Shown: positions 24,901 to 33,951, counted from the first letter of the stretch. The stretch: 61,013 bases of DNA from Planctomycetota bacterium (GCA_026692905.1 JAPLNL010000029.1:1-61013), one strand, 5' to 3'. Program-made: numbers and translations. The notes: a model not told the origin generated them from the letters alone.

Positions 24901-27714
24901 CGTTCCCTCTCCAAGATTCACGTTCCTGAAGGCTATCGTGTCGAGATCGTTGCATGTGAACCGCAAGTCATCGATCCAGTCGCTTTCGATTGGGATGCCA
25001 AAGGCAGGTTGTGGGTTATTGAAATGTCGGACTACCCGATGGGGATGGACGGACACGGAAAAGCAGGTGGCCGAGTTCGTATCTTAGAAGATCGAGACGG
25101 GGATGGTCGCTATGAATCCAGTTCACTCTTTGCCGAGGGGCTCAATTTCCCAAATGGACTGTTGACTTGGCGGGATGGCGTTTTGGTCGCTGCGGCGCCT
25201 CAAATCTTGTTCCTGCGAGACACAAACGGCGACGGAAAAGCGGATACCAAGGAAGTGCTGTTCGAAGGCTTCAACGAAGGCAATCAGCAGCTTAGGATGA
25301 ATGGTTTGAGATGGGGGTTGGACAACTGGGTGTATTGTGCGAACGGAGGACACCATCCCAATCATGGATTGAAAACCGAGGTGAAGTCGAATCGCAATGG
25401 TCTGTCTTATGCCATTGGAAGCCGCGATTTTCGGATCCAGCCGGATTCTGGCGAACTTGTTATCGAGTCGGGACCTTCGCAGTTTGGTCGCAATCGAGAT
25501 GCATGGGGACACTGGTTTGGGACTCAAAATGCCAAGCCGCTTTGGAACTATGTGCTCGCCGACCGCTATCTCGCGAGAAACCCATACGTTCCAGCGGCAA
25601 GTGCCATTCAATTCGTCTTGCCACCCAATAGTCCGGAAGTTCATCCAGCCAGTCGACCTGAAAAACGCTTCCATAGCTTTCAGGAGGCGGGGCACTTTAC
25701 CTCGGCCTGTGGAGGCATGATCTTCGGTGATAGCCGATTGTTTGGTCCGAGCGAGCAGATACACGCATTTACATGCGAACCCTTTCACAACTTGGTCCAG
25801 CATAATATTGTGACCGATAGCGGGGTTAGTTTCACGGCGGAGCGTCCGACAGGCGAAGGTAGGTTCGATTTCTTTGCCAGCGAGGATCGATGGTGTCGTC
25901 CGGTAATGGCGCGCACAGGGCCCGATGGAGCGTTGTGGATTGCCGACATGTATCGCTACATGATTGAGCATCCAGACTGGCTACCACCGGAAGGCAAGGA
26001 GGAGCTTTTGCCGCATTATCGCTTGGGGGACGACCGAGGACGCATTTATCGGGTCGTCCCGATGGAAAGACCATCGACCGCATCTCCTTGGGAGTTGCTA
26101 TCGGGCGATACTGCCGCGATCGTCAAAGCGTTAGAGTCTCAGAACGACTGGCAACGCGATAAAGCGCAGCAAATGTTGCTTTGGTCAAATGATATGTCAG
26201 CCATACCGATGCTTGAACAAATAGCGACCACAAGTGCGAGTCCGCAAACCCGCGTTCAAGCGTACGCAACGCTCGATGGCATGCGACGACTATCGAACGC
26301 CATGAAGATCAAAGCCTTGGGCGATAGTCACGCGAGGGTTCGTGAAAACGCATTGCGAATGGCGGAAGCATCGACGGACCCCGCGGTTCAAGCTGCGGCC
26401 ATACGACTGGTAAATGATCCGGATGAAAAGGTTTGTCTTCAGTTGGCCTTCACTCTCGGCCAATGGCCTGGAAAGGTCAATGGTGAAGCCTTGGTGTTCC
26501 TCGCAAAGCGATTCTACCGAGAGCCGATGATCCAATCCGCAATCATGAGCTCGGCATTGGAACATGCGAGTACCTTTGCGATTGGCATCGCCCAAAGCGA
26601 GCTGCAGGTTGTTCAAGCGTTTCGGGAGCCGATTGTGCGTCAGTCCGTGGGGCTTAAGGACGCCAAGGTACTAAACGTACTGCTCGTCGATGCACTGAGT
26701 TCTGTAGGCAAGGACAAGAAGCAAAAACTCGATGAATTGCTTTGGACACTACAGCGCGTAGGAGTGAGCTTCGAGGATTTCCTGGGATATGATGCGGATC
26801 AAAAGCTACTCGCCAGTTTGAAGCAGTTGGAGTCTGCATTGCAACAGTTGTCTGTGGATGCGAAAAATGATCGATTAGCGTGGGAGGATCGAATCGCTGC
26901 CGCGAAACCTTTGTGCCGGACAAAAAAGCATAGAGAACAAGGCCTTTTGTTACTATCGCAAGGTTTGAAACCAAGCGTTGCGTTGGAATTCCAGCAACAG
27001 ATCCTCGCGATATTTCTTCAAAGTGGTCATGATGAAGCTTTAATGTTTTTAGCCTCCGCATGGCCGGACTTCTCGCCAACCCTTCGCACACAAGCGATCG
27101 ATGTTTGGATGTCGCGCGCGAACTGGGCTCGCAATTTACTTGACCAAATGGAACATGGTTTGATCCATGCCAGCGGTTTTGAATTTGGGCAACGTGATCG
27201 GCTTTTGCACTACCCAGACCCGACCATCGCAGAGCGTGCAGTGCAGCTGTTTCAATCCAAAAGTACAGCAAAACGGCAAGACATTGTCGTAGCCTATCGG
27301 CAAGCGTTTGAGCTTCGAGGTGATAGCGCCAAAGGACGCGTCGTTTTTGAACGAGCCTGTGCGAGCTGCCATCGAAAGGGCGAACTTGGGAACGAAGTTG
27401 GTCCCAACATGGCCACCGTTGTCGAGCATACCAATGAAAAGCTTCTGGTCAACATTCTCGACCCCAATGCAGACATCCAGCCAGGTTTTCAAGCCTACAA
27501 CGTCTTACTTGAGAGCGGCGAAGTTTTGACTGGATTGCTTGTGGGTGAGACTGCCAACAGCATTTCCATCAAATCAGCCAAAGGAATTGTGCAAACGGTC
27601 TCGCGTCTCGAAATCGAGCAATTGCGCAATTCAAATATGTCACTGATGCCAGAGGGACTCGAGTCGATTCTGACCCAACAAGATCTAGCAGATGTTATCG
27701 CATTCATACGATAA
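21973..27714 (+). CDS. ceramidase-like / LamG / PVC-dehydrogenase / cytochrome c fusion
   Basis: 1,913-aa exported multidomain protein; the ATG at 21973 (GAGG six bases upstream) begins the signal peptide. About 35-480: neutral ceramidase-like domain with the zinc motif THTHSAP (H124, H126) and RAGAATVDITP. About 500-715 and 750-955: two LamG/concanavalin-like domains. About 980-1370: PVC-type sugar-dehydrogenase-like propeller (VPEGYRVEIVACEP, DRDGDGRYE, LNFPNGL). About 1375-1520 and beyond: HEAT-like helices. Residues 1796-1800: haem motif CASCH with a downstream VGPNM and LDPNADIQPGF typical of PVC cytochromes. Ceramidase and PVC-dehydrogenase parts usually occur in separate proteins. A surface amidohydrolase coupled to electron transfer is an inference. 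Confidence 0.9.
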   Translation: MRSPFWLANLIVASTLGWMLCVDRCMAWESPESALAFRAGAATVDITPMTERSIVAGGFLEAQSSTIHDRLFVRSIVLDDGTSTICLTVVDTCMMTQSLIDEAKLLANKQCGIPISNMMVSATHTHSAPAAMACLGTRLDTAYAEWLPAKIAESIVAAHAKREPARIGWNSINDWEHTHNRRWIRKPEKKIVDPFGNATGLAHMHPGYQSPDVIGPSGPVDPELFLISVQATDGHPLAVFANYSQHYFGAQAISSDYYGLFCKYIAESMGESGDGNGPFVCAISQGTSGDLMWMDYGVPSKSISIAAYAESVARYAEQSLQAIAYRDFARLGMVERTLALNYRVPDSKRLEWARPIADHIENDLAKNLQEVYAKEALILHERQSTQLKLQAIQIGDVTIATLPNEVYALTGLKLKGRSPSPWHFNIELANGAEGYIPPPEQHTLGGYTTWPARTAGLESEAEPKIVESLLQSLEEVTNRSRRSMEDTHGPYARAILNAKPISYWRLDDADGNSARNAIADSQPARLSPGYAWYLPGVGSGTGIGAGEVLTPSAFSGPDQINRGLHLAGGELTCELPPGSENYTNSFWFWLGERSGASERKGTLCVGPMGESLVAKQFGDHTVQLELDGIFRSERLEADQWHMATLIREKGTVSVWIDGGTEPFLKSTATLVSENRQLRFGQGMQGKIDEIAFFGRPLSTEEIQSFWNVSAVGNPVQVDIAKRKRLEERGLTGTSTITFPAPYADEMASLKPTGLETFAAAPKALETSGSVRYAANSFASFQSGRIATTYEAIGDTYSVAFWFRNQVPNAARPVTAYLFSRGPDKDPRASGDHLGIGGTYDPKMTGKLFWFNGNDRDQVAIGRTSIAPNTWNHVIAIREKNHIKLLLNGEMVPDLETDIEMTTNGSKQFFLGARTDQFAPLQGQLAYYAIFNRALTADEAKQLHTASGQSAGAPDPAPERIDKQTLPLPHSEPLSAERSLSKIHVPEGYRVEIVACEPQVIDPVAFDWDAKGRLWVIEMSDYPMGMDGHGKAGGRVRILEDRDGDGRYESSSLFAEGLNFPNGLLTWRDGVLVAAAPQILFLRDTNGDGKADTKEVLFEGFNEGNQQLRMNGLRWGLDNWVYCANGGHHPNHGLKTEVKSNRNGLSYAIGSRDFRIQPDSGELVIESGPSQFGRNRDAWGHWFGTQNAKPLWNYVLADRYLARNPYVPAASAIQFVLPPNSPEVHPASRPEKRFHSFQEAGHFTSACGGMIFGDSRLFGPSEQIHAFTCEPFHNLVQHNIVTDSGVSFTAERPTGEGRFDFFASEDRWCRPVMARTGPDGALWIADMYRYMIEHPDWLPPEGKEELLPHYRLGDDRGRIYRVVPMERPSTASPWELLSGDTAAIVKALESQNDWQRDKAQQMLLWSNDMSAIPMLEQIATTSASPQTRVQAYATLDGMRRLSNAMKIKALGDSHARVRENALRMAEASTDPAVQAAAIRLVNDPDEKVCLQLAFTLGQWPGKVNGEALVFLAKRFYREPMIQSAIMSSALEHASTFAIGIAQSELQVVQAFREPIVRQSVGLKDAKVLNVLLVDALSSVGKDKKQKLDELLWTLQRVGVSFEDFLGYDADQKLLASLKQLESALQQLSVDAKNDRLAWEDRIAAAKPLCRTKKHREQGLLLLSQGLKPSVALEFQQQILAIFLQSGHDEALMFLASAWPDFSPTLRTQAIDVWMSRANWARNLLDQMEHGLIHASGFEFGQRDRLLHYPDPTIAERAVQLFQSKSTAKRQDIVVAYRQAFELRGDSAKGRVVFERACASCHRKGELGNEVGPNMATVVEHTNEKLLVNILDPNADIQPGFQAYNVLLESGEVLTGLLVGETANSISIKSAKGIVQTVSRLEIEQLRNSNMSLMPEGLESILTQQDLADVIAFIR

Positions 27715-27994
27715 CCTATCGCCGAGTCGCCATAAGTCTATGTGGAGACCGATTGACTTAACGATTGTGAAGTGGCGTGTCCCCTTTTGCCTGCAAAAAA
27801 GTAATTACTGATTTGGTAAATGGTGTTTGGAACCTTAATTAACGTTCGCCATGTGTTGCGTGACAGTCGCATGTTGTGCTGCAAAAACAGCCCGGAGGGC
27901 GAAACATCTCTGCCGGCGGCGTAAGCCACCGGATCCATGGAAAACGCTCTTTAGCCCGGCGGGCGACACATTATCCCACAGTCGAGCCTTCCCA
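27715..27994. repeat. spacer with agcccggngggcga repeats
   Basis: Between convergent genes. Two direct copies of a 19-nt motif, agcccgg(a/c)gggcg(a/c)nacat, lie at 27889-27907 and 27953-27971, separated by a GC-rich hairpin-prone stretch (ccggcggcgtaagccaccgg). Short reading frames here are translations of the repeat. A T/A-poor spacer with no clear terminator. Confidence 0.65.
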
Positions 27995-30304
27995 TCACCG
28001 CGACTTGAGCCCCACCGTATTCACTGCATAAACGCGGTAGTCATGCACTTTTCCACTTTCAGGTTTTGGGTCAGTAAATCGCATCTGAACAAGTGGTTGG
28101 GCCGGGGTGTCGCTGTACTGGAGCTTCTGGAATATCGGCCGGCCGAAGGGATTCTTGTTTTGATCGGGAATATTGGCTAGGAACTCGCCTTCCCTTTCGA
28201 TGATGAAGCCTGCTAGGCCACTCTCGAGGTCCGCGTCGGCCTCCCAAGTTAATTCGCTGCCACGAACCTTTAAGTTCGATGGGGCGGGTGGCGGTGTGGT
28301 ATCCGTGATCTCAGTGTTTGTCATGTACTGCGCCCAAGCCTTTGCCATCGGTTCGTTCGGTAGCCAGATCGACTTCTCGATCGGGCCCTTGAAGTCACCT
28401 TGCGGGATCGGCTGTGAATGCTTCGCTGTTTCGCTGTCGATCGTTGCTATCCAAGCTCCTGCCTTGGACATCGCAGTGAGCGGCTCTTTGTTCGTTTTTG
28501 GTAAGCGAGCGGACAAGCACGCGTCGAACCATGGTATCGCTAAATAACGCTGATTTCCACATTCGTGGCTCGTTAACGGATCGATCGAAACTCCTACTAA
28601 CCCTCCCGTGCCGCGAAGGGCCAGAAAGAAAGCTTCTGTGCCGGGCCATACACCTGCGAACCGACCGTCCTTGACCGTTACCCCTTCTTGCGTCCCCACG
28701 TTGCACATGACGGGGACCTCGAGGGCGGCGTCTGGAATCGTGTAGGGAGTCGGTTTCCCCTCAACCGCCGTTACGGCAGGCACACCGGAACGCAGCCAAG
28801 CTGCTGCTACACGATCTGGGTGCAGCAACGTCATCCCACCTGCCCAATGCCCGCCACCGCTGTGACCCCACAAGGCCCATGGCACCGTTGCAAGTTCCGA
28901 ATGGCCCGATTGGGCACCTAGCTCGGACAGCGATCGCTGAAAAGCCGTGTCCGAACCGTTGCGTGGGTCGCACCACAGTTGGCAGTTCGCTTGGTCCGGC
29001 TGCTCATAGGAAGGTGACATCAACGCGCAGTGATGTTTCTTCGCCAGTGCTTGCCAATGCAAATCAAAAGCTCCCGTCTGACCCGATTTGCAGGAACCCT
29101 CGCCACATCCGTGTTGATGAACAATCAATCCTCGTAGCGGCGTTATCCCTGGCGGCACCCAGAGCGTGAAACTGACCGGATAACTCAATGCGTCTGCGTA
29201 GGTCGCGGCTTCGTAGCGTACTCGATAGTACGGAGGTTTCACGTCAAGCGGATTGACATAGACTGGAGTGTTTCCAACCATCCCGCTCAGCATCCATCGA
29301 TCCCGCGTTAGCTTGGCCGATGTCCACTTCGCATCCTCGATCATGCCCGTTGGCTGCGGGTTGTACGGAGCGACAAAGGAAACGTCCGTCTTGTCTGGGA
29401 TTTCGGACTCGTGGCCGGTGAGCGACAAAACGGCGTTGACCATCAGTCTCCTAAGATCGTCACTCTGCCAATCCAGCGAAGCGCCGGCGGTAGTGGTAAA
29501 TGCTCGGCCATGTTTGCCAGATGGTGCTGTATAGGTTTTGAACCATGCGAACGGCATCTTCGTGTCTTTGCGTTTGTCGGTCACCGGTGGATCGGTCGGC
29601 TTGAGCCCCGAGAGGACTTGTCCGTGAAACAAAACGACATCTTCGGCCGTCAGACGCTCGACCGAATTGACATCGGTATGACAGAAAAAGGTATCTGCAA
29701 CTCCTTTGAGGACCGGATGGTCGCTTACGGACATATTAATACGTGCCAATGTCGCTTCCTTTTGGAAAGCTCCATAATGCGCGATCCATGTATCACCTAA
29801 AATCTGCTGGCCGAAACCACCTGGCCATTCCTTGCTCTGGAAATCCCAGTTCTTGAATTTGCTCGTACTGTTCTGTGGGTAGCGAAATGCATGCGTCGCG
29901 TTGCGAATCCCAAACACGGGCTTGCCCGCCTCAACGTAGTCCACGATGTGCTGCATGTCCGCGTCCGGCAACTCTCGAAAGCGAGCAAAGATCACCATCA
30001 AGTCTGCAGTCTTCAGAGCTGCAAGCCCTGGTATATTTGTATTGCGATTGGGGTTGATGGTTCCCGTTGCTGGATCGATTGCAAAAAGCACAGTGCATTT
30101 GAAACCCTGATGCCGAGCAAGTATCTGAGCGAACATACTCATCCCTTCCTCGGATCGGTAGTACTCCTCGCCTGTAACAAAGACGATGTGCTGCCCTTTG
30201 CCGATCCCCTCTTTGCCCTCGATCACCAACCACGGATCTGCTGCGGACGACTCGAGCATGGAAAACAGACACAATACGAACAGCAAAAGGAAATTGATTT
30301 TCAT
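27995..30304 (-). CDS. secreted ThuA-like / alpha-beta hydrolase / Fn3-like fusion
   Basis: 769 aa. The signal peptide ([20 protein letters not shown]) sets the start at 30304 rather than 30355. About 35-330 is a ThuA-like (class I glutamine amidotransferase-like, trehalose-utilisation) domain: [34 protein letters not shown], and [13 protein letters not shown]. About 380-660 is an alpha/beta hydrolase with the nucleophile elbow G-H-S-G-G at S482 and a [14 protein letters not shown] oxyanion-side segment. The last 90 residues look Fn3-like ([18 protein letters not shown]). ThuA and hydrolase in one exported chain is an uncommon combination. Substrate unknown. Confidence 0.85.
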   Translation of the reverse strand: MKINFLLLFVLCLFSMLESSAADPWLVIEGKEGIGKGQHIVFVTGEEYYRSEEGMSMFAQILARHQGFKCTVLFAIDPATGTINPNRNTNIPGLAALKTADLMVIFARFRELPDADMQHIVDYVEAGKPVFGIRNATHAFRYPQNSTSKFKNWDFQSKEWPGGFGQQILGDTWIAHYGAFQKEATLARINMSVSDHPVLKGVADTFFCHTDVNSVERLTAEDVVLFHGQVLSGLKPTDPPVTDKRKDTKMPFAWFKTYTAPSGKHGRAFTTTAGASLDWQSDDLRRLMVNAVLSLTGHESEIPDKTDVSFVAPYNPQPTGMIEDAKWTSAKLTRDRWMLSGMVGNTPVYVNPLDVKPPYYRVRYEAATYADALSYPVSFTLWVPPGITPLRGLIVHQHGCGEGSCKSGQTGAFDLHWQALAKKHHCALMSPSYEQPDQANCQLWCDPRNGSDTAFQRSLSELGAQSGHSELATVPWALWGHSGGGHWAGGMTLLHPDRVAAAWLRSGVPAVTAVEGKPTPYTIPDAALEVPVMCNVGTQEGVTVKDGRFAGVWPGTEAFFLALRGTGGLVGVSIDPLTSHECGNQRYLAIPWFDACLSARLPKTNKEPLTAMSKAGAWIATIDSETAKHSQPIPQGDFKGPIEKSIWLPNEPMAKAWAQYMTNTEITDTTPPPAPSNLKVRGSELTWEADADLESGLAGFIIEREGEFLANIPDQNKNPFGRPIFQKLQYSDTPAQPLVQMRFTDPKPESGKVHDYRVYAVNTVGLKSR

Positions 30305-30403
30305 GGCGGGATACTTGGTTCGGAGAGGAATAAAAGAGTCGATGCGAAAGTACAAATTGTACCTCGATACGTGAATTGAGTAGTCTAGGTGTTCCCGTTC
30401 GTT

Positions 30404-30826
30404 CTAACTCCCCTTCTCCTCCTCGGGAGGAGAAGGGGGCGGGGGATGAGGAGGCGAATCGCACTTAAGTATCGATCGTTTTAAGGCGCTATCGATCTCT
30501 TGAAGTACCCGTTGTGTATCGTGCTCAATTTCCTGGCTAGTGAATCGAATCACTTCAATGCCTTGTTGCTTTAGCCATTCGGTCCGAATTCGGTCTTTTT
30601 TTATCCCTTCAGGAGTGAAGTGCGGAAGCCCATCGCATTCGACACATAATTTGGCTTCGGGGCAATAGAAGTCAAGGATGTAAATCCCTTTGATGTATTG
30701 CCGTCGGAACTTGGCGTTGCAACGTTGTCGGTTTCGAATGAGTTGCCATATCAAATACTCGGCGGGCGTCATTGCTTCTCGCAGGTGCTCCGAGAAGTCT
30801 TGTGGTTCCAGCCATTCCATCGCCAT
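30404..30826 (-). CDS. DUF559 endonuclease-fold protein
   Basis: 140 aa. DUF559 (very-short-patch-repair/restriction-like nuclease fold): LREAMTPAEYLIWQLIRNRQ, then FRRQYIKGIYILDFYCPEAK with the core Asp in LDFY, and LCVECDGLPHF with the E-x-D type acidic pair. GIEVIRFTSQEI is the final conserved strand. The last 16 residues (PPHPPPPSPPEEEKGS) are encoded by the flanking inverted repeat, so the repeat has become part of the gene. The gene fits exactly within the paired 46-bp repeats and looks like a small mobile or domesticated cassette. Confidence 0.88.
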   Translation of the reverse strand: MAMEWLEPQDFSEHLREAMTPAEYLIWQLIRNRQRCNAKFRRQYIKGIYILDFYCPEAKLCVECDGLPHFTPEGIKKDRIRTEWLKQQGIEVIRFTSQEIEHDTQRVLQEIDSALKRSILKCDSPPHPPPPSPPEEEKGS

Positions 30827-30879
30827 GCTCCAACCTCCTCATCCCCCAACCCCTTCTCCTCCCGAGGAGGAGAAGGGGA
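30409..30879. mobile_element. DUF559 cassette bounded by 46-bp inverted repeats
   Basis: Left arm 30409-30454 and right arm 30834-30879 are inverted copies of each other, differing by two positions in 46 by hand alignment. Each arm is itself palindromic, with ccccttctcctcc and ggaggagaagggg around a centre (ctcgggag or cccgagg). The only gene between them encodes a DUF559 nuclease-fold protein. No transposase and no clear target-site duplication are visible, so mobility is inferred from structure only. Confidence 0.65.
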
Positions 30880-30894
30880 GCTGGAATGATCATC

Positions 30895-31854
30895 TTAAAA
30901 GAATACGCGTTCGGCGGTCCCACGTAGCATCCATTGCTTATCCTCTGGCATTAGGAAATCGAGTTGATCGCGAATGAGCCCGATAGAGTTTGCATAGTTG
31001 TGTCCCTCCCCTACTTGGTAGGGACAATCCGAAGCCCACATCAGACGCTTGGCTCCAAACTCTTTCACCAGCCTCTGAATCATTGGACCAAGATCTTGGT
31101 ACGGAGCCTTCTTTTCACCCAGTGCGTAAAAGGCACTCGTCTTCACAAAAACGTTGTCGTATTTGGCCAATCGGCACAAGTCGTCCAACGCAGATTTATC
31201 GATAGTGCCCGAGACTCCAATCCTTGCGAAGTGATCGACGACCACACGCGTTTTCGGATACTGCTCGCACATGCTGTTCACAAAAGGGAGTGCGTCGGGA
31301 TTCGCCAAAAGGCACATCGATTGTCCTGTTTCGGCAGCATGGCTCCACATCTCTTTCATTCCAGTGGAATCCTTCCATTTGCTGGCTTTGTCCCGATCGG
31401 TGTACAAGCGAAAGCCACGTACTCCCTTTTTCCCTAAGGAGCTCATCGTCATTTTCAGGCCGGGCTTGTTCTCGTCCACAATGGCCACACCAGAGAACAC
31501 TCCTGGATGTTTCTCCATGCAGTCGAGCATGTATTGGTTGTCAAAACCATAGAAGCTCATTTGAATCAAGACAACTTTGGTAACCCCTTGCGGCTTGCAA
31601 TTCGCAAAGAGTTCTTCCGGCGTGAAGCTTGGTGGAACCATGTCCGATACCTTGTACGCATCCGACAACGGATACTTCTTGGTGTCGGGTGTCCAAACAT
31701 GCACGTGGGCGTCGATCCATTCGGACGCCTTTTGCGCGGCCGACAAAGTGGCGGCGGCATTTGCCGTTTCAGGCCAGAGAGTGCTTAATCCCATCGTTCC
31801 AATCAAGGAACTGCCTACCGCTGCCGTTTGGATAAAATCGCGTCTTGAAATCAT
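30895..31854 (-). CDS. Tat-exported amidohydrolase (amidohydrolase_2 family)
   Basis: 319 aa with a twin-arginine signal (ISRRDFIQTAAVG, R4-R5) ending near ANAA. The metal motif H50-x-H52 is in WIDAHVHVW. FGAKRLMWASDCPYQ supplies the conserved C-terminal Asp in WASD(C/F)P, and RVVVDHFARIG a further His. This group (TIM-barrel lactonases and decarboxylases) often acts on sugar lactones or aromatic acids. AGGAG six bases before the ATG supports the start. It lies 27 bp downstream of a decayed copy of an M20 peptidase 3' end on the same strand. Confidence 0.92.
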   Translation of the reverse strand: MISRRDFIQTAAVGSSLIGTMGLSTLWPETANAAATLSAAQKASEWIDAHVHVWTPDTKKYPLSDAYKVSDMVPPSFTPEELFANCKPQGVTKVVLIQMSFYGFDNQYMLDCMEKHPGVFSGVAIVDENKPGLKMTMSSLGKKGVRGFRLYTDRDKASKWKDSTGMKEMWSHAAETGQSMCLLANPDALPFVNSMCEQYPKTRVVVDHFARIGVSGTIDKSALDDLCRLAKYDNVFVKTSAFYALGEKKAPYQDLGPMIQRLVKEFGAKRLMWASDCPYQVGEGHNYANSIGLIRDQLDFLMPEDKQWMLRGTAERVFF

Positions 31855-31880
31855 GGGCTACTCCTGTTGTCTTTGCGAAC

Positions 31881-32018
31881 TTAGTGGATGCAAAACTCAG
31901 TATACCTTAACACGCAAAGACGATAAAACTCCGACGCCCTCGCGACTTGCTGCAATTCTATGAAACAAACTATTGCGCTTGCTTGGTCGATGCTGCTGGA
32001 CTCAAAAATAAAATCGGA
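31881..32018 (-). pseudogene. 3'-end remnant of an M20 peptidase gene
   Basis: On the minus strand 31958-31881 reads ELQQVARASEFYRLCVLRY, then a few changed residues and TAA. The intact M20 gene at 35266-36426 ends ELQQVARASEFYRRCVLSF-DEI, so 16 of the first 17 residues match. At DNA level 31911-31958 and 35287-35334 agree at 42 of 48 positions by hand. Similarity continues in degraded form to about 32018 (gcttg-tcgat-ctgc and tcggaa blocks) with a frameshift and TAG. It is a decayed duplicate in the same orientation, 3.3 kb from the intact copy. Confidence 0.85.
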
Positions 32019-32215
32019 ACTAAATCTTCATCCATTCTCGGCTCAATGGGTGCGTCATGCATGTTCCTGATAGACTCGATTCACCTTGCTCATCCTCATT
32101 CAAAAGACATTTTTTCGAAATTAACGAAATTAAGTTGACAGGAGACAATGGTACGGCTCAAATTTCAGTTGTTGAGAGATATTGCCCGATTTCTTCGTTA
32201 CGTTGGTTCATCCCG
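32019..32215. other. spacer upstream of secreted-protein trio
   Basis: Between the M20 remnant and the first gene of the trio. A+T-rich, with a short direct repeat (gctcaccagctcaccagctc) just after it at 32220-32239. No gene is recognised; any promoter for the trio would lie here. Confidence 0.35.
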
Positions 32216-33323
32216 ATGAAGCTCACCAGCTCACCAGCTCACAAGCCTTTGCAAAAAAAGGTTTTGGTTAGGTTCTTTCCGTTTTGCATTGATTCTTGTT
32301 CTTGTTCATTGCTCAATCCTAAGTGCTCAGCCTAGTGTAATAGAGTCGAAGGTATCGGCTGAACTGAAACTCTCAAAAGTAGGGGAGGTATTGGGCATTC
32401 AAGCGGAAATCATCGATGGGTTTTCTTATCGGTTCCCATTCTCAATTTCAACTGATTCAGACCAAATCGATCTCAATAGTTTGACTGCTGAATCGATTTG
32501 CAACTGCGTTCAGGTTCGATTCGACAAAGGATCGCTTTCCAAAAACACTGTTGCTTCCGGAGAAATTTTTCTTCGCCCCAAGTCTGGTCAGTTAGTCGAA
32601 GGGGTGAAAATTCGCGGCTTTCGAAGGGATGGATTGAACCAAAAAGCCGGAGAGGGTGACAATGTCGTTTTAATTTTTGCCCTTAAGGTAAAGGTGATCT
32701 GTCCCGTCGAGTTGTCGGATCGCCACTTGCTGGTAGAAGATGGGAAACTGCAAAAAAAAGAAGTCAAGTTGAAGGTTGCAGAGGGGGTCACGATCAAATC
32801 GTTGAGCGGGTCCTGTACTGATTCCGATCTTCAGTTGGTGACAGATTCGAAATTTAGTGAACTAACCCTGAAAGAGACAATGCCACTCACTGAGGGTCAT
32901 ATCTTTTTGGACTTCGAGTTGGAAAACCAGGGAGTTATTGGTAAATTCTCTCGGCAGATTGTTTATGGAGAGCGACTCAAGACGCGAATCGTTCCGTCAG
33001 TGTTGCTCTTCGATAAGCGCCAAGACAAGCCGCAGCAGAAATGCCTTCTTGTTGGGCCTGAATTGCTAGCGGGTAACGTGGCCGATTTGGCTCTTGATGT
33101 TCTAATCCGACAGCCGAAAGGTTTTAAGTGGGAGTCCGGTTTAATCAAGCCCGAGCTTGCAACGAAGGACCTGATCAATGCGGACAAAGCAATCCTTACA
33201 CTAACGATTGAGGAGAAAGTTGGCCTAGAGAAGTTCGATACTTGGACGATTCGTATCGTTGATCGAAATCATCCTGAGCTATTTGTTGATATTGACTGCA
33301 AATGGCGAGAGTCTAGCCCGTAG
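32216..33323 (+). CDS. secreted Ig-fold-like protein, probable frameshift in signal peptide
   Basis: The main frame runs to 33323 (344 aa from a TTG at 32289) but starts inside a signal sequence with no basic n-region. An ATG at 32216 in another frame gives MKLTSSPAHKPLQ before a run of seven A at 32253-32259. Removing one A joins it to KRFWLGSFRFALILVLVHCS followed by ILSAQ, an ideal signal peptide. So the gene probably starts at 32216 with a one-base indel or slippage in the A-run. The mature protein has no recognised motif; its beta-rich, hydrophobic-alternating pattern suggests Ig-like domains. First of three secreted unknowns on this strand. Confidence 0.7.
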
Positions 33324-33372
33324 TTGTGAATAGTTTTTCGTTGCCGTTTCGAAATTAATGGAGTTGGGTACT

Positions 33373-33951
33373 ATGTTTAGAAAGTTTTTGCTTCAAGTTG
33401 TTTTTTTGGTGATAGCCGGGTTCGCAGTTGATCTTCAGGCGCAAACAGGCGGAACCACGAATCCTAATTTTACTATCAACATTGTTAACGAAAAGGGGTG
33501 TCTTGATGCTGACCCGGAAACTGCAGAATTAGATAGCTGCCCGCCTGGGCAAGCCTCGCCGTGGACTAGTTGTCCCACGGGTATTTGTGATCGAAGCGCT
33601 GGTTCGGATACATGCAAGATACCCGCTCAAAACATCAACTTTGACCAATGGCGCCACTTTACGAACAGTTTCTACTATAATCCGCCCAAAGCTGCGCCAG
33701 GTGCGACTGGAAAGGCAGCAGTCGAAGTGGATCGTACACTTTGCTCTTACTTCCGCCAGTGCCCTTGCAAACGCCTTCCAGGCGGAGGGGTTGAATGCAC
33801 CTTGTATGAAGCCTTTGAGGATTGGTTGATCAAGTATGAACGCTCGAATACTGTGGTGTGTATTGGTGCCCCACCAGCGCCAGGAGGAGGTTCAGGAGGA
33901 GGTTCAGGAGGAGGCTCAGGAGGGCCAGAGGTGCCGCCAGAAGTGCCATAG
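33373..33951 (+). CDS. small secreted Cys-rich protein with Gly/Ser tail
   Basis: 192 aa from ATG 33373 (five more residues if 33358 is used; GGAG lies between them). Signal peptide MFRKFLLQVVFLVIAGFAVDLQA. The mature part has about ten Cys, including CPPGQ, CPTGICD and FRQCPCKRLPGGGVEC, suggesting several disulfides in an exported domain. It ends with a (GGGS)n-like tract and GPEVPPEVP. No family recognised. It starts 50 bp after the first gene of the trio. The C-terminal Gly/Ser tract echoes the N-terminal one of the protein at 9751-10749. Confidence 0.8.
   Translation: MFRKFLLQVVFLVIAGFAVDLQAQTGGTTNPNFTINIVNEKGCLDADPETAELDSCPPGQASPWTSCPTGICDRSAGSDTCKIPAQNINFDQWRHFTNSFYYNPPKAAPGATGKAAVEVDRTLCSYFRQCPCKRLPGGGVECTLYEAFEDWLIKYERSNTVVCIGAPPAPGGGSGGGSGGGSGGPEVPPEVP

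Noticed and set aside
25123-25971. 282-codon minus-strand frame inside the giant fusion gene
   Set aside because: Antisense to conserved PVC-type dehydrogenase sequence; composition is that of a shadow frame.
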